A stretch of DNA of 15,222 nt from CAZGYE01 sp964530165 (GTDB lineage: Bacteria > Planctomycetota > Planctomycetia > Planctomycetales > Planctomycetaceae). Made by a program: the position numbers and the translations under genes. The notes under the pieces were generated by a model that searched no databases, had not been told where the DNA came from, and saw only the letters and a program-made list of their open reading frames with translations. The stretch spans positions 1-15,222 of the forward strand of contig CAZGYE010000119.1 in NCBI GenBank assembly GCA_964530165.1, in the 5' to 3' direction. The first letter of the stretch is position 1. The number at the start of each line of letters is the position of its first letter. Below, in pieces: positions 6,701 to 15,000 of this stretch.

Positions 6701-7386
6701 AAGAAGGAGCCGAGAATACCATCCTGCGCAAGAACATCGACGCGATGTCGGCGTCCGACGTCTCGCTGATGCCGGAGAACATCGAGCGGGAGATCAGCCC
6801 GCAGGATCTGGCCGCGGTGATCGCGTACCTGCGCCAGAGGCTCGGACCGCCGTCACCGGCGGCGGTGACCCTGTTTGAGGACGACCTCGCATTCCTCGAG
6901 GCGCTGCGGGAAGGCTCCGGGAAGATCTCGTTCGATCTCGACGATCGCTTTTCCGGAACCGCTGCGTTGGCGGTGACCCCCTTGCAGCGTTATTCGCCGC
7001 GGATTCGCAATTGGCGTTACCGCATTGTCGAGAAACCCGGACCGGGCGAGTTCCGCTATTTGCGGCTGGCCTGGAAATCTCGCGGCGGCGAGGGCGTGAT
7101 GATCGAACTGGCTGCCGACGGCAACTGGCCTCCGGCCGACAAACCGCTACGCCGCTATTACAGCGGAGAGAACACGACGAAGTGGCAAGCCCGACAGGTT
7201 TCCGCCCGCGTCCCTCGCCAGTGGTCGCCGCTGACCGTCGATCTTTGGAAGGACTGCGGCGAGTTCACACTCACCGGCATCGCTCCGACGGCCATGGGCG
7301 GGACGGCATTGTTCGATCACATCGAACTGCTGCGGTCATTGGATGACGTGAAACCTAGCCGACGTCATTTGGGTGGAAAGGAATGA
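3715..7386 (+). CDS. Large planctomycete-type cytochrome c: beta-propeller, HEAT repeats, heme domain and extra C-terminal domain
   Basis: The product has 1223 residues. A signal peptide (about 1-27, MNKMFCGALVGLVWAAS..., AGA cleavage site) sends it across the inner membrane. Residues about 46-465 are the Pirellula/Verrucomicrobium propeller domain annotated as a membrane-bound dehydrogenase N-terminus (TIGR02604-like). It has two EF-hand-like calcium loops, DADGDGKID at 135-143 and DRDGDGKAE at 178-186. HEAT-like helical repeats fill about 475-900. The heme c domain (TIGR02603-like) has CAKCH with C922, C925 and H926, and a probable axial Met at M1019 in SLMP. About 180 more residues follow, predicted beta-rich and ending before RRHLGGKE. 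Electron transfer in periplasmic oxidation of a sugar or similar substrate is plausible, but the substrate is unknown. I chose the ATG at 3715 over 3631 because it starts the signal peptide and follows GGGGGG by 6 bases. The last 22 bp overlap the opposite gene. Confidence 0.92.
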   Translation: MNKMFCGALVGLVWAASWLTQSQYAGAAEIKPAADAPQPLPPSECLKHFQLPAGFRIELVAAEPHLADPVAMAFDAMGRIFVCEIHGYNLEGHLDVQELNKTGVLDKLVRRIPANPTARRRAREMTTGTLKLLEDADGDGKIDRSQVWADKLPACYGVVPARGGVIVLCAPDIIFLADRDGDGKAEVREKLFTGFGVGELWTRINNPRWGVDNWIYAASGGGSGGTIRGPKLPSDVKMGSIPFRFKPDGSRLEPISGRTSGFGLAMTDWGDRFMITNSAHALLVMPLPYRYLARNPYVAAPEPMVNIADYYQVFPTSQPHPWRTRRSEDPKWVKFYGEREATANGYFTAACSPMVYRATAFGPEYYGNHFTCESSRNMVHRCLLLRDGAGYRVKRAPGREKVEFLTSSDQWFRPVNLAVGPDGALYIVDMYREIIEDYSAIPRYLQQQYGLIKGNDRGRIWRVVAEAAPKPRRPRLAEASTAQLVAELSHENAWWRQTAQRLLVERGDKSVVGSLATLVREGTTAQARLHALSTLDGLGALEPAIVEASLNDTHFGVRLHALRLCERWLDSRPKMIEKIVAMADDPDPQVRLQVALTLGETRQRQALEALTHLAKRQADQRWMQAAILSSVRSTSGELLEALLRSPNDSDKGRLLVGPLASIVGARQHNEEIGRALRNLAQAEEVSIQLAGLKGLSEGLHRGKRQTLSSPDGQGAIRRLLASSSGGVRKLALEVAGLVKLKDSPLMTTLFAEAKKQALDGDLSVRDRQAAIALLTAAPYTMLAATARELLDSRQPPDVQLSAVAALSASDDTGVGTVLLANWKSFTPPVQTAVIDALFARQNRLTKLLDAVETGIVQPASLGALGRVQLLENPDGQIRQRAQDLLAKRIVQKDRQQVIERYRAALSAERDLQKGQTVFEKRCAKCHKIKGQGAYQVGPDLTAANNRADETLLTDILSPSARITAGFRSYTIATTDGRIVSGVLAAETATSITLRREEGAENTILRKNIDAMSASDVSLMPENIEREISPQDLAAVIAYLRQRLGPPSPAAVTLFEDDLAFLEALREGSGKISFDLDDRFSGTAALAVTPLQRYSPRIRNWRYRIVEKPGPGEFRYLRLAWKSRGGEGVMIELAADGNWPPADKPLRRYYSGENTTKWQARQVSARVPRQWSPLTVDLWKDCGEFTLTGIAPTAMGGTALFDHIELLRSLDDVKPSRRHLGGKE

Positions 7387-7391
7387 CGTCG
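7360..7391. terminator. Bidirectional palindrome spanning two overlapping stop codons
   Basis: Perfect 10-bp arms, CGACGTCATT at 7360-7369 and AATGACGTCG at 7382-7391, enclose a 12-base loop. The cytochrome stop (TGA, 7384-7386) lies in the right arm and the stop of the opposite small gene (7365-7367) in the mirrored place of the left arm. Both proteins therefore carry Arg-Arg-His from the same palindrome. There is no T run. A shared terminator or 3'-end protective hairpin is the likely role, by inference. Confidence 0.55.
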
Positions 7392-7577
7392 ACCTTCCGC
7401 CGTGTCAGAGGCCTCGTGCTGAGCCAGCAGTTGTTCGTCTTCGATCTCGCTCAGGATGTCTGAGACCGCTCTGACCATTTCCACTCGACAACAGCGGGGC
7501 GGCGGTGCATCGTGTTCCCCGTAGATCAACTCACCGCATTTTTGGCAGTGGTAGATGTCGATGTGTTGCACCGTCAT
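7365..7577 (-). CDS. Small Cys-rich, probably zinc-binding protein of unknown function
   Basis: The 70-residue product starts MTVQHIDIYHC and has four cysteines in a zinc-ribbon-like pattern: CQKC at 11-14 and CC at 29-30, with 14 residues between the pairs. Residues about 33-55 look helical and acidic. The tail from about 57 on is polar and partly encoded by the palindrome shared with the cytochrome gene. I chose the ATG at 7577 over one 9 codons upstream because GGAAG lies 5 bases before it and the conserved-looking sequence begins there. I do not recognise a named family. Metal binding is inferred from cysteine spacing only; the second pair is adjacent (CC) and not CxxC, which is unusual for a classical ribbon. 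It follows the transporter gene on the same strand by 106 bp and may be co-transcribed or separately started. Confidence 0.75.
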   Translation of the reverse strand: MTVQHIDIYHCQKCGELIYGEHDAPPPRCCRVEMVRAVSDILSEIEDEQLLAQHEASDTAEGRRHSFPPK

Positions 7578-7630
7578 GTTCTTCCTTTCTCGATGACTGG
7601 ACAACCAAACTGAGTGTATTCCGCTGCGCT

Positions 7631-7663
7631 GCCCCCGTCAACTCTTGGAACATTGAAGGGGGC
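7631..7663 (-). terminator. Hairpin after the transporter gene
   Basis: Eleven-base arms (7631-7641 and 7653-7663) pair at ten positions around an 11-base loop. On the - strand the hairpin begins 20 bases after the transporter stop codon. Its GC-rich base (GCCCCC/GGGGGC) is terminator-like, but no T run follows, so it may instead be an attenuating or mRNA-end structure between the transporter and the small Cys-rich gene. Confidence 0.45.
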
Positions 7664-7683
7664 GTTGTGACGACCTGGTGATT

Positions 7684-8619
7684 TCACAGTACGGAAGGGC
7701 TTCGTGCGGGTCTTTCACCGGGGCGGTCACTGTGGTTCGTTTCGTGCCATTCAATGTAGATTAACACCGCCAGGCCGCCCAATATGATCAACGCTCCGAA
7801 GCACTGAAGCGAGGAGAGCCGCGCGCCCCAAAGGGGCCATTCAACCATGGCAGTGAGAACCGGCCCGGCGAGCATGAACATCCGCAACCTCCAGACGCTC
7901 ATGCGACGCAACGCCACGTAATACAGAGGCAGGCCGACAGCACCGACCACGCCCAGCCACATGATCGACTGCCAAACAACCGGCTCCTCGAACACCTGCC
8001 GCCAGCGGACGAAATCGTTGCCCGCCACGCCGAGGGCCACAAACCCCAGCGTGCTGATCGAGTGGTTGTACAAGGCGACGGCCGCTTCGTCCATAACCTG
8101 CAGGATGTGACGGATGATAAAAGCGTTGGCGGCATAGCCAAAAGCCGCAACGACGACCATCGCGTCGCCCAGCATGTGTCCACTCCAGTCGAACTTGTCG
8201 ATCTCGGTCAGCAGTGCCAAGCCGACAAACAGGATGGGCAACAACGCCAATTGCCATGCTCCAATGCGTTCCAGCCCCAACAGCGCACCCAAGAGCACAA
8301 CGAACACCACGTCGAAACGGAACAACATGGAGATGTTCGTTGCGGTTGTCCATTTCGCCGAGCCGAACCAGAGCAAGTGAATCACGATCGAGATCACACC
8401 CATCAGCGTCAGCCAACGACCCATGCCGCGAGGCCGCAGCCGGCGCCATCCAGCACCTGTGCCCAGCGCCCAAGCCGCCAGTAAAGGCACGGTCACCATT
8501 CGCGAAAAGGCGCCCACCAGACCGACCGACCAGCCCTCCATGTGAATCAAGAATCGCAGCAGCAGCGTCAACGTCACCAAAGGAACGACCGCCAAAAAAG
8601 CGTAGAATGCTGAGGGCAT
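7684..8619 (-). CDS. EamA-type (drug/metabolite transporter superfamily) membrane permease
   Basis: The 311-residue product is almost entirely hydrophobic and fits the ten-helix DMT layout of two repeated EamA halves, about 5-140 and 150-292. The end of the first half carries a family-like stretch, TATNISMLFRFDVVFVVLLG (92-111), then LLGLERIG, matching the usual helix-4 and GE-type turn. The second half ends with a helix at about 271-290. The C-terminal 20 residues are polar and cytoplasmic. Family members export amino acids, nucleotide precursors or other metabolites, or take up small molecules; nothing here indicates the substrate. The start at 8619 is the natural N-terminus for helix 1, though its ribosome site is weak. 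The gene diverges from the second cytochrome gene and lies 106 bp upstream of the small Cys-rich gene on the same strand. Confidence 0.87.
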   Translation of the reverse strand: MPSAFYAFLAVVPLVTLTLLLRFLIHMEGWSVGLVGAFSRMVTVPLLAAWALGTGAGWRRLRPRGMGRWLTLMGVISIVIHLLWFGSAKWTTATNISMLFRFDVVFVVLLGALLGLERIGAWQLALLPILFVGLALLTEIDKFDWSGHMLGDAMVVVAAFGYAANAFIIRHILQVMDEAAVALYNHSISTLGFVALGVAGNDFVRWRQVFEEPVVWQSIMWLGVVGAVGLPLYYVALRRMSVWRLRMFMLAGPVLTAMVEWPLWGARLSSLQCFGALIILGGLAVLIYIEWHETNHSDRPGERPARSPSVL

Positions 8620-8685
8620 CGTGGTTCACTCAATCCGGGAAAGTTGTTCCGACACGATTTGCGGCGAATCGTCCGCGAGCCGATC

Positions 8686-8691
8686 ATTCTA
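8686..8691 (-). promoter_or_regulatory. Candidate -10 element for the transporter gene
   Basis: On the - strand TAGAAT (8691-8686) matches the -10 consensus at five of six positions, about 67 bases upstream of the transporter ATG. The base window 17 bases farther up (8714-8709) reads CTGTTA, a poor -35. It is the best promoter-like hexamer I see in this 204-bp divergent gap. Confidence 0.3.
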
Positions 8692-8729
8692 TCACCGCCG
8701 GGAGTTCGTAACAGGCTGCTTCCCGATCG

Positions 8730-8753
8730 CTTGCACTTTGCGTTTTGTGCAAG
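8730..8753. promoter_or_regulatory. Operator-like inverted repeat between transporter and second cytochrome
   Basis: CTTGCAC (8730-8736) and GTGCAAG (8747-8753) form a perfect 7-bp inverted repeat with centres 17 bp apart. That is about one and a half to two helical turns, as for many dimeric regulators. It sits in the divergent gap, 71 bp before the cytochrome start and 111 bp before the transporter start. No regulator gene in the window is an obvious partner. Confidence 0.35.
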
Positions 8754-8823
8754 TGGGTGTTAGCTTGGGTGGTTGTGTTTTTGGTTTCGAGTCCCTCATC
8801 GCCAACCGCGAGGATTGACGGCA

Positions 8824-11800
8824 ATGACAAGCTACCAGCGGCCTATGCCTCAAATGGTTTTGGGGCTGATCTGCATTTTTTACGTCGTCATCACCAACGG
8901 ATCTCAGGCTGCCGAGGTGAAGCTCAACGGTCAGACGTTTACGCTGCCCGACGGTTGTGAGATCGAACAGGTTGCGGGGCCGCCGTTGGTGAATCGTCCG
9001 ATTTGCGCCGACTTCGACGAGCAGGGGCGTTTGTACGTGGCTGACTCCAGCGGCTCGAATGAGAAGGTCGAGGTGCAACTGGAAAAGAAGCCGCACCGCA
9101 TTGTGAGACTGGAAGACACCAACGGCGACGGCCGCTTCGACAAGAGCACCGTGTTTGCCGACCGCATGGCGTTTCTCGAGGGAACGTTGTGGTACGATGG
9201 CTCTCTGTACGTCGGCGCTCCGCCGCAAATCTGGAAACTGACCGACACGGACGGAGACGGCGTCGCGGACCGGCGCGCGGTATGGTTCGATGGGAAAACG
9301 CTGACTCACTGCGCCAACGACGTACACGGTCCTTACCTGGGACCGGACGGCTGGTTTTACTGGTGCAAGGGCGCATATGCCGAACAGACCTACGAACGGC
9401 CGGGAAAGAAACCGTTTGTGACGCGTGCCGCGCACATCTTTCGCCGTCGCCCCGAGGGTGGTTTGATCGAACCGGTTATGACCGGCGGGATGGCCAATCC
9501 GGTGGAGGTCGTGTTCACACCCGGCGGCGAGCGCATCTTTACAACCACGTTCTTGCAACGTCCCGGCGGCGGCTTGCGGGACGGACTGATCCACGCCGTC
9601 TATGGCGGCGTCTATGGCCGAGTTCACGGCGCACTCGACGGCCATCCCCGAACGGGGCCGCTCATGCCGGTGTTGTCGCACCTGGGCGCGGCGGCTCCGT
9701 GCGGACTGACCCGGCTGGAAACGTCTCAAATGGGAGACGGGTACCGCAACAACCTGCTGGCATGCCTGTTCAACATGCGGAAAGTCACGCGACACGTGCT
9801 GCAACCCAGGGGCGGCTCCTTCGAGTCACACCACGAGGATTTTCTTGTCAGCGACAATCTAGACTTTCATCCAACCGACGTGCTCGAAGACGCCGACGGC
9901 AGCGTGCTGGTCATCGACACGGGCGGCTGGTACAAGCTGTGCTGTCCGACGTCGCAGTTGCACAAACCGGATATTCTGGGGGCGATCTATCGGGTGCGCC
10001 GCGAGCGGTCCCATCGAGTTGTGGATCCTCGTGGGAAAAAGATCGTCTGGTCCGAACTGACCGACGAGCAGTTGACCGGTTTGCTGGCCGATCCGCGTTT
10101 CGCCGTGCGCAATCGGGCGCGACAAGCGTTAGGCCGTCGTGGTGCCGGTGCCGTTGTCGCACTGAGCCGCGTGATCAAGACATCCAAACACGCGGAACAA
10201 CGACTTCACGCGGTCTGGGCGCTCACGCTCATCGACGATCCCCAGGCCCGTCGCGTTGTGCGCCGGGCGCTCTCCGACAACGACGAAACGGTGCGCCAGG
10301 CCGCCCTGCATTCAATCAGCGTCTGGAGGGACCGTGAAGCCGAAGAGACACTCGTGAAGATACTCGAAAGCGAATCCTCACAGAACCGTCGCGCGGCGGC
10401 GGAAGCGCTGGGCCGAGTGGGCTCGGCCTCTTCGGTTCCCGCGCTATTGGCTGCCGCGGCCGACTGCTCGGACCGTGCCGTCGAACATTCTTCGATCTAC
10501 GCAGTGCTGGAAATCGCCGATGCCGCAGCGGCCCGCTCGGCGCTGGCGAGTGACGACGTTCGCGTGCAGCGGGCTGCGTTGATCGCTCTGGATCAAATGC
10601 CCGGCGGTGCTCTGCGAGCGTCCGAAGTGCGTCCGCTGCTGGACTCCGCGCATGTGGCCCTCGGCGAGACGGCATGGTGGGTCGCCGAGCACCATCCCGA
10701 GTGGGGCGATGAGCTGGCCGAGTATTTTCGCCACGCCGTCAAAGACAATCCCAGCGGTCCGGGCGCGCTGCATCAATTGTCAGCGAGGCTGGCGCGGTTC
10801 GCCACGAATTCTGCCATTCAGCGGGTGATGGGAGAGGGCCTTGCCGACGCGGGCGTGAATAGCGAAACGAAGCTCGTGATCCTGGATGCGATGGCAAAAA
10901 GTCAACTGAAGGCCATGCCGGGCGTTTGGTCCAAGCCGCTGTACGACCAACTGGGCGCTGCCGATGCGCGACTGCTGGGCGCGACAGTCAGTGCGATCCG
11001 CGCGTTGTCCGGCTCGAAGCAGAGTGAACAACCCAGCGCCCGGCTCAGCGAACGGTTGCAGAAGATTGCCCGACACGAGCAATTGCCGGCCGTCGTGCGT
11101 TTGCAGGCGCTGGCCGCACTGCCCCGTACAGCGAGCGACGTGGAATCCCAAACGTTGCGATTTCTGTGCGAACGCCTGGCCCTCGACCAACCCGTCCGGC
11201 TCCGTTCGCTGGCCGTGGACGTGTTGCTCGGCACGCGGCTCGGTGTCCAACAATTGCTCATCGTCGCCGATGCGCTGCCCGCCGTCGGCCCGATGGAATT
11301 GAAACGGCTGATGGAACTGTTCACCAAGTCACACGACTCGCGGGTCGGCTTGCGGCTCATCGCGGCGCTGGAGCGCTCTCCGGCGGCGAGCTCGCTGGCG
11401 ACGGATCAGTTGCAGAAGCAGTTTTCCGCATACGGCAACGAAGTTCTCCACAAAGCCGAATCGTTGCTGTCGCACATTGAAGAGGAGAACCGGGACAAGA
11501 CGCAGAAGCTGGAATCGGTTCTCGGCCTTGTCGAGAAGGGCGACGTCCGCCGCGGGCAGCGCGTGTTTCACGGTACCAAGGTCGCCTGTGCCTCCTGTCA
11601 CGCGGTGGGTTACCTGGGCGGCCGGGTCGGCCCGGACCTGACGCGCATCGGCCGCATCCGCAGCGAGCGCGACTTGCTGGAATCGATCCTGTTCCCCAGT
11701 GCGAGTTTCGTGCGCAGTTACGAACCGATGACGATTGTGACGGTTGACGGCCGCGTGTTCAACGGCGTCATCCGTGACGAAACGAGCCAACAAGTCACGT

Positions 11801-11955
11801 TGCAGCTCGACGCCGAGAAGGTGGCCCACATTGCCGTCGGTGATATCGAAGAACGGAAGCCCGGAACCGTCTCCATTATGCCGACCGGACTGGAGAAGCA
11901 ACTCACGCCGCAGCAACTGGCCGACTTGGTCAAGTTCCTCAAGGTCGCACAGTGA
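8824..11955 (+). CDS. Large planctomycete-type cytochrome c: beta-propeller, HEAT repeats and C-terminal heme domain
   Basis: The product has 1043 residues and is a paralogue of the cytochrome encoded upstream. Residues 1-30 are a signal peptide (hydrophobic 11-24, cleavage near SQA/A at 27-30). The propeller domain, about 38-395, has two calcium loops, DTNGDGRFD at 98-106 and DTDGDGVAD at 141-149. HEAT-like repeats run from about 405 to 880 (for example VRQAALHSISVW). The heme c domain holds CASCH with C922, C925 and H926, and the probable Met ligand M1019 in SIMP. The protein ends 24 residues later, without the C-terminal extension of its paralogue. A periplasmic redox role is expected, substrate unknown. 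I chose the ATG at 8824 because GAGG lies 10 bases upstream and the signal peptide follows; starts at codons 8 or 11 are possible. It diverges from the transporter and converges on the RTX protease gene. Confidence 0.92.
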   Translation: MTSYQRPMPQMVLGLICIFYVVITNGSQAAEVKLNGQTFTLPDGCEIEQVAGPPLVNRPICADFDEQGRLYVADSSGSNEKVEVQLEKKPHRIVRLEDTNGDGRFDKSTVFADRMAFLEGTLWYDGSLYVGAPPQIWKLTDTDGDGVADRRAVWFDGKTLTHCANDVHGPYLGPDGWFYWCKGAYAEQTYERPGKKPFVTRAAHIFRRRPEGGLIEPVMTGGMANPVEVVFTPGGERIFTTTFLQRPGGGLRDGLIHAVYGGVYGRVHGALDGHPRTGPLMPVLSHLGAAAPCGLTRLETSQMGDGYRNNLLACLFNMRKVTRHVLQPRGGSFESHHEDFLVSDNLDFHPTDVLEDADGSVLVIDTGGWYKLCCPTSQLHKPDILGAIYRVRRERSHRVVDPRGKKIVWSELTDEQLTGLLADPRFAVRNRARQALGRRGAGAVVALSRVIKTSKHAEQRLHAVWALTLIDDPQARRVVRRALSDNDETVRQAALHSISVWRDREAEETLVKILESESSQNRRAAAEALGRVGSASSVPALLAAAADCSDRAVEHSSIYAVLEIADAAAARSALASDDVRVQRAALIALDQMPGGALRASEVRPLLDSAHVALGETAWWVAEHHPEWGDELAEYFRHAVKDNPSGPGALHQLSARLARFATNSAIQRVMGEGLADAGVNSETKLVILDAMAKSQLKAMPGVWSKPLYDQLGAADARLLGATVSAIRALSGSKQSEQPSARLSERLQKIARHEQLPAVVRLQALAALPRTASDVESQTLRFLCERLALDQPVRLRSLAVDVLLGTRLGVQQLLIVADALPAVGPMELKRLMELFTKSHDSRVGLRLIAALERSPAASSLATDQLQKQFSAYGNEVLHKAESLLSHIEEENRDKTQKLESVLGLVEKGDVRRGQRVFHGTKVACASCHAVGYLGGRVGPDLTRIGRIRSERDLLESILFPSASFVRSYEPMTIVTVDGRVFNGVIRDETSQQVTLQLDAEKVAHIAVGDIEERKPGTVSIMPTGLEKQLTPQQLADLVKFLKVAQ

Positions 11956-12018
11956 CGTCGTGCACCCAATAGCGGCCGGAGATGATCGGGATGCGGACCA
12001 CGCGGTCGTCGTCCATCG

Positions 12019-12043
12019 GTGTTACCGCCGGGGACGGTCACAC
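12019..12043. terminator. Weak hairpin at the convergent cytochrome/RTX protease junction
   Basis: GTGTTACCG (12019-12027) and CGGTCACAC (12035-12043) pair at eight of nine positions around a 7-base loop. The RTX protease stop codon (12038-12040) lies in the right arm. It is the best structure I see in the 82-bp gap after the second cytochrome. Without a T run the terminator call is tentative. Confidence 0.3.
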
Positions 12044-15000
12044 CGCGTTGATCCAGGCGAACTCGGCCTTGCTGGGATCGAAGAGATTCTCGATCGCTTC
12101 GTCAATCACGTCGTCGGCGAAACCGGTGATGGTGTCCGTGCCTTGACCGCCCGAGAGGGTGTCGACACCGCCCTGACCGTCCAGGTCGTCGGTTCCGCTG
12201 CCGGCGATCAGGATATCCGCTCCCGCTCCGCCTCGCAGTGTGTCGTCGCCGTTGCCGGAGACTAACGTGTCGCGGTCAGCACCGCCGTTGAGGACGTCCC
12301 GGCCGTCGTGGCCGGCGAGGGCGTCGTTGCCGCCCTCGCCAAGCAGTGTGTCGTTGTCGTCGTCGCCGCCCAGCGTGTCGTTGCCGAGACCGCCTCTCAA
12401 CAAGTCCCGTCCGTCGCCTCCACGAATCGAATCGGCGCCTGAATTGCCGCTGAGGGTGTCGTTTCCGGCGTCGCCGGCGAGTTCATCGCTGCCGGAGCCG
12501 CCCAGCAACGTGTCTTCGCCGAAGCCTCCGCCGAGTGTATCGAAACCGTCGTTGCCGTTGAGATGATCGTTGCCTTTTTCGCCGAGCAGCCGATCATTTC
12601 CAGCACCTCCGATGAGGCGGTCGTCATCATCGCCTCCTGTGAGCTCGTCGTTGCCCAATTGACCGAGCAGCGAATCGGCCCCGGCCTGCCCTCGAAGCGT
12701 GTCATTTCCGTCGCCGCCGTCGAGAGTGTCGCTTCCGTCATTGCCTTCCAGGATGTCGTTGCCTGTTTCACCCGCTGCACGATCATTTCCAAAGCTGCCG
12801 CGTAGCGAGTCGTTTCCAGTGCCGCCGAAGAGTTTGTCGTTTCCTAGACCACCGTCGAGGTTGTCGTCGCCGGCTTCACCGAAGAGCACGTCGTGACCCT
12901 CTTCACCGTTGAGTTCATCGTTGCCGGCGCCTCCGAGGAGAGTGTCGTTCCCCTTCCCGCCGAACAGGCTGTCGTTGCCGCCGCCAGCGAGTAAGCTGTC
13001 GTTGCCGGCGTCACCGTGGGCCATTTCCAAGCCGTCGCCGCCGATAAGTGTATCGTTGCCAGGTCCACCGTTGATGAAAAGATGCAGAGAGCGACTCCTC
13101 TGAGACGATGCGTCCACAGAATCCGACCCGCCTCCACTGTTGACTTCCACAAACTGCAACAATGAGAGGCCAGAGAGGTCCTGAATGCGGATCGAATCGG
13201 CGCCGACGTTGGTGTTGACGGTCAGTTTCTCGATGGAACGCGAGTTTGTCATTTCCCCAACCGGATCGGCAATAGTGCTGGCGGTGACGATCAACTTGGT
13301 CCCGTCGGCAGCGGCGAGGACCGTGTCGTTCTTGGAGCCGGAGTTTACTTGCAGCAGATCGAATCCCAGGCCGCCGTCAATCGTGTCGTTACCGTCTCCG
13401 CCGCCCCAGAGAATGACGTCGAAGCCGTTGTGGATTGACGGGTCATAGGCCGGGTCGGTCGGGTCGACGTCGCCGAAGACGACATCGGCTCCTCCCTTTC
13501 CGGCCAAGGTGTCTGCGCCGGCGTTGCCGGAGAGCGTATCGTCGCCCATGCCGCCGGCCACCAGATCGTCGCCCCCGTTTCCGTCGAGCAAATCATCGTC
13601 GGCCTGACCGTTGAGAAAATCGTTATTGTCGCTGCCGATCAGTGTGTCGTCGCCCGGACCACCCAGCAGCGTGTCTTGGGCCAGTGAGATGATCTGGGCA
13701 AGATCAGTCAGCACGATCGGGTTGCCGCCGGTGTCGGTCGGGTCATTGTAGGTCACGGTCAACTGCTCTCGGTCGGCGACGATTTCTAGAACGCCGTTGC
13801 CGGGAATGGCTGGGCCGGTTGCAGTCAATATCGTGCCCTCGAAGGCGCCCAACCCAAGATCGGCCAGGCTCACCGTCTCGACGTCTCCGCCGCTGCTGGT
13901 CAGGCTCACGTCGAGCGATCCGGTTCCTTCGAGGTCCCGGTCGCCGACAAAGATGCCCACGGCGTCGCCGACGATGTATGAGTCCGAGTCGAATTGGACG
14001 AAGCCGGTGTGAGGAGGCATGTCGAAAGCCTCGACAACGGTGGTCGCGTTGCCGCTGCCGCCGTCGAAGGCGCTAAAGCCCATCCCACGCCGGGCGAAAG
14101 CGGTCCAGATTGCCAACTGGTTCTCGCCGCCGGTCAGGACCTGGTCGGCCTGTAAGATCGCGTCGCGTGCGTCCAGGAACGACGGATTGGCCGGCTGCAG
14201 CTTCAGTCCGTCCATTACCAGTTGCAGCGCCAGGTTGTTCCCGCCGGTGCCGTTATAGAGGTCCGCATCGAAACCGTGCGGAATCGTCACGTCGCCATGG
14301 ACATCGGGTGGGTTCCCGTCGCCGTTGATCAGCAGCCAGTTCATGTCCCACAAGGTCGAAGCCCAAATCTCGCCGGCATTGTGCACCTCGTTGTTGGGGA
14401 ACCCGCCGTTGAAATCGCCGTAGGTCAGCGGATTGATGCTCATGTCGAAGCTGTAAGGAAACCGCCGGATGCCGCCGCCGGTGGGAGACTGGCCGAGAAC
14501 ATAAGTTCCTGTCGGGTAGGCGTCGAACGGCCCGTCGGTCGGCTTCTGGCCGAACATCAAAGCCCACCAGTCGCTCCAACCTTCGCCCATGCCGCCGCTT
14601 TGGATGGCGGAAAGCGCGTTCGCGTTGGCTGGGCCGCCGGTCAGCCGGTTGGAGACGCCGTGACCGTATTCATGAATCATGATTGTGTTGGAGAGGTCGG
14701 CGTCGCGTCTCGGCACGGTGAGTGTAAACTCAAGCATCGCCATGATGGGCTGCTGACCATCGGGCGGTGTGCCGAAGAAAGCGTTGTTGGCCCAGCCGGT
14801 GTCCGCACCAAATTGGGCGCCGGCCAAAACCGGATCGCCGCCCAAGCCGGCGCCGGTGTAATTGGTCTGCTGGAAGTTGCCGGCCGCTTCGTCGAACCCG
14901 TACTGATAGTGAATGTCGTGCAGAATGTTGCTCACGTAGAACAGGTTGGTGATGGCCGCCGATTGGTAGGTGACCGGCGGCTGAGCCAGATCCAGCGGAA

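Noticed and set aside
8692..9804. A 370-codon open frame on - over the second cytochrome and the divergent gap
   Set aside because: Composition rich in R, H, A and V with no motif; antisense to the conserved propeller domain.
12110..13075. Tandem repeat DNA that could be mistaken for a CRISPR array
   Set aside because: The 27-base period keeps the reading frame and encodes GGxGxDxLx throughout; there are no constant repeats with variable spacers and no cas genes.
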